From: Parvularia atlantis
Taxonomy: Eukaryota > Opisthokonta > Rotosphaerida
Assembly: GCA_943704415.1 (NCBI GenBank)
Contig: CALSCO010002216.1
Location: 1 to 41,441, forward strand
Length of the DNA: 41,441 nt
Reading direction: 5' to 3'
Made by a program: the position numbers and the translations under genes. Shown here in pieces: positions 28,047-36,450 of the stretch. Position 1 is the first letter of the stretch. Each line of letters opens with the position of its first letter. The notes below the pieces were generated by a model, which searched no databases, was not told the DNA's origin, and saw only the letters and a program-made list of their open reading frames with translations.

Positions 28047-29717
28047 ATGCGGCTCAGCACGCAGCCCGGCACGCCGCGCAGTGGCGTGCACTCACGCACG
28101 GGTGCGTGTGCCGGATGAGACCGTGCGCGCGTGCGTGTGGCGTGACAGGGCGCGCCAGCATCGAGCTCGTCGCTGAACGAGAAGCGGTTCATGGCGACCA
28201 ACCGCCTGCGCTGGCTCAAGCGCGTGCTCGACGGGACCAACGGCTACAGCCGCACGCGAGTGCGCAGGCTGGTGATGGAGGCCTGGCGGTGCGCGTGCGC
28301 CGTGCAGAGGCTGCGTGCGCCTCACCGCGCATGGCCCCTTGCAGGGGCGCATCAGGCGGCGCCGACGACGCGAGCACGTTTGGCTGGATCTTCACCGACC
28401 TGTCCAAGACGCTCGCGACCAAGGAGCCGGCGGCCATCCTGCGCGTGCTGCACCTGCTGCACGAGCTCACGTTTGAGGGGCCCAAGGCGGTGCGGTGCCG
28501 CCCGCTGGAGTGCTTGCCGCTCTGACGGGTTGTGGCCGCCAGTTTGTGACCGAGCTGCGCAAGAAGCTGTTCATCATTGACGAGGTCAAGAGCACGTTCT
28601 CGTCGGCGCGCTACAGCGGTGCGCTGCGCAGCCGCGTGGCCGTGCTGCTGACGAGGGCGCGCTGCAGACATCAGCGCGTCCAAGATCATCGTCAAGTACG
28701 CCGAGCACCTCCTGCGCAAGTACGCCCTGCTCGAGCGCCGGCCGCAATTTGAGGGCTCGTACTCGCTCGACATCTTCTTTGCCGAGCTCATGCGCAAGCC
28801 GCCGAAGGAGCGCTCGATCGCATTTGTGAGGTGCGCGCGGGTGCGGGCGGGTCACGCCGAGCGCGCCACCGATACACGAGCACTGCGCGCAGCGTCGAGG
28901 CGCTGCGCGAGCTGCTGGACCAGTACGCCGTCGTCGACGAGTTTCGCGACGCGCTCTGGAGCTCGGGCTTCCTCCTTCCCAGCCTGGACCCGCGGGACCT
29001 GCGCTACTGGTGCGTGCGCCCCGCCGAGCACTTTCGGCTGACTGTGCGTGGCAGGATCGTGCTGAGCGTGGTGAAGGAGGCGCACGCGCTGCTGACGATC
29101 GTGCTGCACCTGACGGGCAAGATCCGCGGTGCGCAGCGCAACGCGCATGCGCGCCCACGTGTCGCTTAAACCGGCAGCGGCCAGACATGCACGGCCAGGC
29201 CGAGCTGTACAACACGCGCCCGCGCGTGCGCCAGGTGCACGCGTCATACCAGGTGCTGCTGGACCAGGCCGCGGGCATTGTCGGCGGTGCGTGTGCGTGC
29301 GCGTGCGGACCTGGCTGTGCCGCTGATGATGAAGCAGCTGCCGCACTCGCAAGGTACCCGCCGCCCGCCGCGCGCCTGCAGTCGACCGACGACATCTCGG
29401 CCGCGTCAAGCGCCACCGAGGTGCCCGCGGTGGCGTACCCGCCGACGACCGCGCGCAAGTGCGTCAGCCCGCTGCATCGCCGCCCTGTGTCCTGACGCGC
29501 CCCTCCCCATGCAAGGTACTGCCGCCGTCTGATGCTGCAGCGCGTGCCGCCGAGCGACCTACGCCTGCTCGTGGACGCGACCGGCTGGGACCTGCGCATG
29601 CTGCCGCCGCCGTCGCCGAGCGCTGCGTCGCCCGTGGCCGCAGCCGAGCTGTCGGACTCGTCCGAGGACGACGTCGAGGCGCAGCCGGGCACGCCTGTGA
29701 GCGCTGACTATCTGTGA
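28047..29717 (+). CDS. ANTH/ENTH-superfamily clathrin-adaptor-like protein
   Basis: Ten exons: 28047-28101, 28159-28288, 28345-28489, 28543-28618, 28668-28830, 28893-29009, 29055-29128, 29185-29286, 29338-29458, 29516-29717, giving 394 residues. The N-terminal ~270 residues are all-helical and resemble an AP180/CALM ANTH domain: LDGTNGYSRTRVRRLV, AAILRVLHLLHELTFEG, KIIVKYAEHLLRKYALL, ALRELLDQYAVVDEF. Such domains bind PtdIns(4,5)P2 and recruit clathrin. The remaining ~120 residues are Pro/Ser/Ala-rich with acidic LSDSSEDD. The similarity is moderate and no NPF or DLL clathrin box is obvious, so another helical-repeat protein is possible. It follows the NAK kinase by 49 bp and precedes the GTPase by 30 bp. 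Confidence 0.6.
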
Positions 29718-29747
29718 GCTGTGACCGCGACCTTGACGTGAGAGCCG

Positions 29748-32197
29748 ATGTGGCGCCGTGTCACGCACCTCGCCACACGGCGCGCGCTGGCCACGGTCGC
29801 GGCCGCGTCGGCAGGCCCAACGACGCTGTCGGTCGCGCAGGGCGCGGACCAGGTGCAGGCGCTGCTGCAGCGCGCGACGGCGCTCAAGGCGCAGCTGCGC
29901 TCGCCGTCGGTCGGCGCCGTGCCCGCGCTCGACCTCGCGCGCCCGTTCCGGCTGGCGGTCGTGGGCGGGCTCAACACGGGCAAGAGCACGTTCACCAACG
30001 TCCTGCTCTGGTCCGAGGACACGGCCGCCCGCAAGCCGCTCGAGGTGCTCAGCCAGGCCCTGTCCAAGGACATCCACGCCGTGCACCGCGTGCGCTACGG
30101 CGACGAGCAGCGCGTCGAGGCCGACTCGATGCGCTCGACCCTCATCGACGTGTACTGCCCGCAGCCGTGGCTGCGCGACAAGAACGTGCACGTGTACGAC
30201 ACGCCGGGTGCGCGGCGGGCGGGTGTGCCACGAGCGCGGCTGACGCGGGCGGCGCGGGCAGGCTATGGCGCGTGGCTGTCGGGCCAGAGCACGGTCGAGG
30301 CGATGCTGGACGAGGCCGACGCTGCCGTGCTGCTGACGGACGTGAGGTACGCGGCGGGGCAAGCACGGCACACGTTGCTGACAGGCACGCAGCCGCCAGC
30401 TCACCGACGCCACCGAGGTCTCGCTCCTGCGCCGCCTCGCCGACAAGCGCCCGCTGGTTGTCGTGAACCAGATCGACCGCCTCGCCCACCGCAGCGACCC
30501 GCAGCGTGACGTTGGCCGCCTGATCGCGCGCGTCAACGCATCCATCTTCGCCTCGCTTGACATCCGCGACGACGACGGGCTCGTGATGGGCGAGCCGCTG
30601 CTCGTGCGCACGTCGTCGACGCTGCTGTGCGCACTTGCAGCCCTCTGCGCGCACGCAGGGGCTCACGCGGCTACGGCGCGCAGCGGGTACGAGGCCATCC
30701 TGCGGCCGCAGCAGCGCGGCGAGCTGTGGGCGCGCTCGGGCATGGCGCCGCTGCTCAAGTACGTGCACGAGGGCGTGCTGCGCGACGCCGAGGTCATGGC
30801 CCTGCTCAAGTGCCGCACGGCCGTGGGGCTGCTCGAGCAGGGTGCGTGCGCGCGCGCACCTGCGCGTGGCTGTGCGAAGGCCTGACCGAGCGCGCGGTGC
30901 CAGTGGTGGGGAGTATGCGCTTGTCGCTCGAGCGCCGCCGGCTCCAATTGCGCAAGAAGCTCGAGGACGTCGAGGGCGCGCGCAAGCCGCTCGAGGCCTT
31001 CCAGCGCGCGTACCGCGCCGAGTTTGAGCAGCGCGACATGGCCCAGCTCGAGAAGTCGCAGATCAACCTGCGCCGCCAGGTCGTGCAGGCCTTTGCGCGG
31101 CTGTCGGCGTCGAACGTGGTGCTGCACCCGTTCCAGGTCTCGCAGAACTTCCGCGCGCGCATCACCAGCGACCCGAGCCTGAAGGAGCTCGAGTACCAGG
31201 TGCGTGCGGCGCGACCGCGCGGGCGGGTGGGCGCCTGAGACCGCGCGCCCGTGACAAGATGGCCTACGCCACCGGGCGGCTCAACGAGGGCGCGCGGCTG
31301 CTGTTGGAGCGCGTCGAGCGTCGCATCGCCGCCGTGGCGGCCGACACCCAGCTCAGCAGTCACCCGCTCACGGCGAGCCTGTCGCAGCAGCTGCTGCAGG
31401 TGCGGCGAGCGCAGGCGGCGCGCGCTGCCCGCGCCCTGACGTGTCCGCGCGCGTAGCTCAAGGACGACCTGCCCGGCCGGCGCGTGCATGCCGAGACGTT
31501 CACGCTGCCCACTGCCGTGTCCGAGGGCGCCAAGGTGCTCGACGCGAACGAGCTGGGCAAGTCGCTCCAGCGGCGCATGTGGCTGCGGACGGCGCTCGTG
31601 GGCGTGGCGCAGACGGCGACGCTCGTCGTGGCCGCGGGCGTGTGGCTGCTCGAGCTGCCGCCGCTCGCGACGGGCTCGGCGGCCCTGCTGAGCGCGGCAA
31701 CGGCTTACGCGGGTGCGCGCGTCGCCCGGGCTGCGCGGTGCCGCGTCTCACGGCGCTGCTGCCGCGGCAGGCTACACGTTCCTCAAGATGACCTGGGTCA
31801 GCTCCGAGGACAAGCTGCTGGCCGACATCAACCGTGTGCACCGGCAGCTCGGCGCGAAGCTGATGGTGTGTCCGTCGGGGCCGCGCTTGTGCGATGGCGC
31901 GGCTGACCCCGCGCCAGGTCATGGCCGACGCGGAGATGGTGCGCGTGGCCATCCAGCCGACGGCGCAGGCGCTCGACAGCGCGCACGCCCTGCTGCAGGC
32001 AAAGCTGGACGAGTGCGCAAACGTCGCGTTTCGGGCGCGTGTGGCGCTGACTGCGTGCTCGCAGGGTGCAGACGCTGCGCACCGAGGCGGACGCGCTCAT
32101 GGCGGACGTGCGCGCGCTCAAGGGCGCGATCCAGGGCGAGGCGCACCGGCGCGTGCACGGCAGCGGCGACACGGGCGCGACGCCCATCGCGCGATGA
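29748..32197 (+). CDS. Mitofusin/Fzo-like dynamin-family GTPase, mitochondrial
   Basis: Exons 29748-30207, 30262-30346, 30393-30626, 30684-30841, 30904-31199, 31259-31399, 31457-31712, 31771-31865, 31918-32012, 32065-32197 give 650 residues. The start MWRRVTHLATRRALATVAAA looks like a mitochondrial presequence. The GTPase domain shows G1 GGLNTGKST, G3 DTPG and G4 NQID. Long helices follow, then two adjacent hydrophobic segments near residues 510-550 (GVAQTATLVVAAGVWLLEL, ATGSAALLSAATAYAG), then a final coiled coil. This is the order of Fzo/mitofusins and bacterial dynamin-like proteins, which fuse or shape membranes. Whether it sits in the outer or inner membrane cannot be told; the presequence is unusual for a mitofusin. 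Confidence 0.78.
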
Positions 32198-32228
32198 GTA
32201 CAGCCGATGTCCATTTATATCTAGCGTG

Positions 32229-33514
32229 ATGGACGAGGTGCTCGCTGCACTGGGCTCGATCCTTGGGCCGGTGACCGTCTCGGCCGGGGCGGCGGCGCAG
32301 CAGGCGGCTGCGGCGGCGGCGGCGCTGCAGCAGCCCGGGTCGCTGCTGCTGAGCGACTTTATCGACGAGGAGAGCCTGGGGCGTGTGGAGAAGGGTGTGC
32401 GCGGCGCGTGCCATGCGGTGCTCTCCTTGCCAAGCCCGCGCCGCCGCAGTCGTCAACAGGCTGACCGAGTGCGTCCACGTCACGGCCAACGAGCCCTCGC
32501 TCGGCCTGTACCGCGTCGACGAGCACGTGCGGCGATCGCTGCCACAGCTGGTCGAGCGCAAGGTGATTCGGACGCCCCTTCGGCACGGCCGCTCACGCGC
32601 GGTCGCCGCCGCCGCCACCGCAGAAGGAGCTGCGCGCGACGTGCCTGCGCGTCGAGGGCATGATGTACGACATCAACTACACGCGCCAGGTGACCGAGGG
32701 CCTGCGGCAGCTGACCGCCTTTGAGGACATCAACCGCAAGCTGCTCTACACCATCCGGCTCAAGAGCGACATCGACCGGCGCGGCGGGTGCGCGCCGCCC
32801 ATCGCACACCGCGCGCGGGATTGACGCGCGTGAGCGTGCTGGCGGCGCAGGAGTCGCGGGCCGGCCATCCAATCGATGGCCGAGTTTCACGCGCGCGACC
32901 AGATGGGGCCCGAGCCGGTCTCGATCGTGACCGTTGCGGCCGAGCCCGTGCTTGACGCCGAGCCGTTCGCACCCGGGCCAGCACAGCACGACGTCGACGA
33001 GACCGATGTGGTGACGACACACGCATTCTTGCGACCGCGGTGCGCCGCGCGTCAGTGGGTCGGTCGTGCGCTGACGATGGAGCACGCAGGTCCCAGCGGT
33101 CGTCCGCGGCCAACACCGGCGCCAACACACCCGCCGTCGACAGCGCCGGGTCCGAGGCACGCAGCCGCAGTAACAGCTTGTCGGGCGCGCCGGATGGCGT
33201 GGTTGTCAACCCGGCCGACCCTTCCGGTGTGTGCCTCTTATGCGCTGCGTGGTCGTTGCTAATGACGACGTGCACAGCCGACGAGCTGATGGCGCGGCGG
33301 CTGGCGTCGGACGACGCAAGCGCGGCAGACGCGAGTCAGAGGTGCGTGTGTACGCGCGCACCGTGCAGCAGCCCGGCTCAAGGCCCGTCCCCGCAGCGAA
33401 AACCCGGGCATCTACGGCTACGGCGCCAAGGGCAAGCGCAAGCCCAAGAAGAAGACGGCGTCGCCGGCCAAGCCGCGCGAGGGCAGTGACATAAAGTTCA
33501 AGACGTTTGGGTGA
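32229..33514 (+). CDS. BORCS8: BORC complex subunit BORCS8 (MEF2BNB), extended
   Basis: BORC sits on lysosomes and recruits Arl8 and kinesin for outward transport. Exons 32229-32394, 32450-32562, 32621-32787, 32851-33039, 33090-33226, 33278-33341, 33397-33514 give 317 residues, much longer than human BORCS8 (~119). The family core is VVNRLTECVHVTANEPSLGL, YRVDEHVRRSLPQLVERKK and YTRQVTEGLRQL (residues ~57-140). It is preceded by an Ala-rich start and followed by a Ser-rich segment and a Lys-rich tail (KGKRKPKKKTASPAKP). The tail could bind acidic lipids or nucleic acid; this is a guess. BLOC1S2, another BORC subunit, lies at 10082-10691. Confidence 0.88.
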
Positions 33515-33548
33515 CGGGCTGCGGCTGCGACACAACGAAGACCCTCAT

Positions 33549-34282
33549 TCATGCGGCCGAGTTCTGCGTCGCTTCCATGCTTTCGTCGTCCTCGTCGGAT
33601 TCACGCGAGCGGCCGGCGCCGTCCTCGTCCTCGTCGTCCTCGTCATCGCCGCCTGGTGCGCTCCCGGCCGCTGCGGCGTGGCTGGGTGGCCCTGCGCCGT
33701 GCTGCAGCGCGCTGCGCATGTTGTAGTGCTGTGCGCGCAGCTGGCGGAACTTGTCGCGCTTGGCCCGCTCTGGCGCACGCGCGCGCGCGCGGACGGCGAT
33801 CAGAGGGCGCGCGCGGGCAGCAGGCGGTGTGCGCGCACGCTCGGGTGGCAGCAGGTCCTCGTCGTCGACGTCGTGCGGATCGGGCACGTGCGCGGCCGCG
33901 CCGGCGTGGTCGGCCTCGTAGAAGCCGTGCTCGTTCGGGACGAGCTCGCCGCGCACCATCGCGTCCTCGAGCGCCGAATTAAGCTGGTGCGGTGACAGCC
34001 TCCTCTTGTCGCCGCCGCTGCTGCCCTCGACCGTGTCCGAGTCCGAGTCGTAGTAGAGGTAGGGCGTCTTGGGCTCGTTGACCTTCATGGTCGAGTCCTT
34101 CTGCGACTCGGTCAGGGTGATGTTGGCCTCGTCCCAGAGCACGCCGCCCTTGTGCTGCATGCTGCCACCGCGATCGGGCGTCAGGCCCACGACCGCGCGC
34201 GCATCGCCCGCGCGCACCTGTCGCCCGACGCAGCCGTCGGCCTCTTCAGGATGCCCCGAGGTGGTGCGCCCGTCGCCGCCAT
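33549..34282 (-). CDS. PPP1R2: Protein phosphatase 1 inhibitor-2 (PPP1R2)
   Basis: A conserved disordered regulator of protein phosphatase 1. Exons 34282-34218, 34161-33839, 33769-33549 give 202 residues (human 205). All three PP1-contact regions are visible: RGILKRP near the start (family KGILK), VLWDEANI followed by [10 protein letters not shown], where the Thr is the GSK3-type site, and [19 protein letters not shown] (family HYNE). The tail is acidic. The second intron (33838-33770) is a multiple of 3 and open, so an isoform that keeps it would add an Arg/Ala-rich insert. The stop is 34 bp from the BORCS8 stop, and the start is 38 bp from COMMD3. Confidence 0.95.
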
Positions 34283-34320
34283 CGACGCCGCCGCACTGAG
34301 GGATCGAATTGGCCACGTGG
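34283..34320. promoter_or_regulatory. Divergent promoter PPP1R2/COMMD3
   Basis: A 38-bp spacer between opposed ATGs. It contains GCACTGAGGG and the E-box-like CCACGTGG, which ends at the COMMD3 ATG. Confidence 0.45.
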
Positions 34321-35079
34321 ATGGACCTGACCGACGCGACCGCGGCGGGCCTCGCGCTCTTCGGCGACGCCAAGGCCGTGCCGGACGAGGCCGCACGGGA
34401 CGTGCTCAACGCGCTGGCGCAGGACGTGACGTCGGACGCGGCCGTGGACCACGCAGGCACGCCGCGCCCGCTGTGCTCGCGCGCGCACCAACGGGCCCGC
34501 ACTCGGCGTCGCAGAGCTGCTGCTGCGCAAGGCCGTCGCCGCGCTCAACCCGGCGCTCGTCAAGGAGGTCTACGCGGCGCTCGTGGTCGTGCTGAACGAG
34601 GCCGCGCGGCAGGACGTCGATGCGGCGGCGCTCGTGTGCGTGTGCTCGGGGTGTGTCGCGGCCGGTGGCTCACACGCCGCGCCCGCTCTGCAGCGCGCTG
34701 CTGGAGGACAACAAGGTCTCGGCCGCACGCGCGCAGGTGCTGGCGACGGCGTTCGGCAAGCTCAAGCCCGTGCTGAGGCAGCAGCTTGCGCGCAACACGG
34801 CGACGTACCCGCACCTGACCGACGTGCAGTGGCGGCTCGACTACCAGGTCAAGGCACGTCGGCGCTGGCCGTGCGCAGAACCCAACGCGGCTCACGCGCA
34901 ACCCGCAGGACAACCACGTCGACAAGGTCAACAAGCTGCAGTACCTGCTCAGCCTGCACACCGAGGGCGGCGACGGCCAGCGCGAGCAGCTGCAGCTGTC
35001 GTGCACGGTCGAGCAGCTACAGGACCTTGTGAACGCGCTCAAGGACGCGTCCAAGGCCGTGCAGTCGCTGGCGCAGTGA
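34321..35079 (+). CDS. COMMD3: COMM-domain protein COMMD3
   Basis: A subunit of the CCC/Commander complex that recycles endosomal cargo. Exons 34321-34456, 34515-34635, 34694-34853 and 34909-35079 give 195 residues, the same as human COMMD3. The helical N-domain is followed by the COMM domain: [44 protein letters not shown]. The ending LKDASKAV matches COMMD3 rather than other COMMD paralogues. Two of its three introns (34457-34514 and 34854-34908) begin GCACG instead of GT; both are forced by frame and homology. A TXNDC9 gene follows on the same strand after 43 bp. Confidence 0.93.
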
Positions 35080-35122
35080 GAGAAGTGTGCCACATTATCC
35101 TGTGTCCGTCACGACTCGCCCG

Positions 35123-36053
35123 ATGACATCGTGCGGATGCACCTGGTCCGAATGCGCGGCGCGCGTGTGTCTGATGCGGTGCACCAGACGCACCGCGGCC
35201 GATGCCGAGCGCGCGCTGCGCGACAAGCACGAGCTTGCGGAGCAGCTCGAAGAGGATCTGGACGAGGACGAGCGGGCGGTGGCGCGGTATCGGGAGCAGC
35301 GCATCCGCGAGATGCAGGAGAGGTGCGCACGCCGGCCATCGCGTGGACGCGCGGCACGTTTGACGCGGCGCACACGCGCACAGCATTGAGCGCATGGAGC
35401 GCATGCGCCGCGAGCAGCACGGGCAGTACACCGAGCTCACCGTCGAGAAGGAATTTCTGCGGCTCACAACGTCGACGCAGCGCGTCGTGGCGCACTTTGC
35501 GCACAAGGACTTTCGGCGGTGCCAGATCCTGGACGCGCATCTGCGGGTGCGCGCCCGCGAGGGGCGGGGCGGCCGGGGTGGCGTGCGCTCACGTGCGGCG
35601 ACCCAGGCGCTCGCGGCCAAGTACTTCAACACCAAGTTTGTCAAGGTTGACGTGCAGCACGTGCCGTTCTTCGTCGAGAAGCTGCAGGTCAAGGTTCTGC
35701 CGTGCCTCGTCTCGTTCTTCAACGGCGTCGTGGTCGATCGGTGCGGCCTGCCCCCGGTGTTGCGCGCGCGCGGGGGGCGGGCCATGACGCGCGCCCGTGC
35801 TAGCCTCGTTGGCTTTGACGAACTCGGCAACACTGACAAGTTTCAGACGTCCGTGCTCGAGAAGCGGCTGCTCGCGTGCGGTGCGCGGCGACGCCTGCCG
35901 CGTGCGTTCCTCGGGCGCTCAGTGGGGGCGGCAGGCATCGTCGAGGCGGTCACCGTGACGCCAGCCTCCGGTGGCACGCTGGCCGACGCTGCACCGCGCG
36001 CGATCTACGGCCAGGGCGGCGGCGACGACGACGACGACCATCTCGGACTTTGA
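35123..36053 (+). CDS. TXNDC9: Thioredoxin-domain protein 9 (phosducin-like PhLP3/TXNDC9)
   Basis: A co-chaperone of the CCT chaperonin that helps tubulin and actin folding. Exons 35123-35130, 35188-35322, 35384-35546, 35607-35740, 35804-35880, 35935-36053 give 211 residues. The first coding exon is only 8 nt (ATGACATC). Without that splice the frame still opens at the same ATG but reads a Cys-rich insert. Family blocks: LDEDERAVARYREQRIREMQ, EREQHGQY-like REQHGQYTEL, VEKEFLRL, FRRCQILDAHL, FNTKFVKVDVQHVPFFVEKL, VKVLPCLVSFFNG, LVGFDELGNTDKFQT. As usual in this family there is no CxxC redox pair. The tail is acidic (DDDDD). Confidence 0.92.
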
Positions 36054-36450
36054 CGTGTGAGTCGGTGTGTCGAGGCAACTCCCGCTGGCAGACCGCTGCA
36101 CCGCCACCCGCAGCCCGGCCCACTGGCTGCGCCTGGGAATGACCGACGTCACGGCAGTCCAGGCACTTTGCAGCGTCAGCACGGGCGTGTGCACAAATTC
36201 CCTTTATCCCGACTCGGAGTACGGGGCCGCGCCGGTGTGCTTTGCCGCGCGCCGGTGTGCACGAGCTCTGCCTCTCCCTCTCGCGTCGCGCTGTTGTTAC
36301 GCTGACATACACGGGCGACGCCGACTGTCGGCGTTCCCCTCCGCCGACCGCGCTGCACTGTCACGGTCACGGTCCAGTCTCGGTTCACATCGCTCACTTG
36401 CCCACGATGTCTCACGCAGCCAGCACCACCATCACCACCAGTGCTCGGCG
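36054..36450 (+). promoter_or_regulatory. Intergenic region before the hybrid histidine kinase
   Basis: This 397-bp stretch is the longest gene-free DNA outside the element island. It holds a short perfect hairpin, ACGCCGAC-T-GTCGGCGT, at 36318-36334, a repeated TCACGG at about 36360-36371 and an ACGTCACGG word near 36147. An in-frame ATG at 36139 would extend the kinase by 104 residues; their composition does not look like the rest of the protein, so I treat the region as promoter and 5' leader. Confidence 0.45.

Noticed and set aside
36139-36450. Upstream in-frame start for the hybrid kinase
   Set aside because: The added 104 residues look like random translation of GC-rich DNA; the sensor domain begins normally near 36451.
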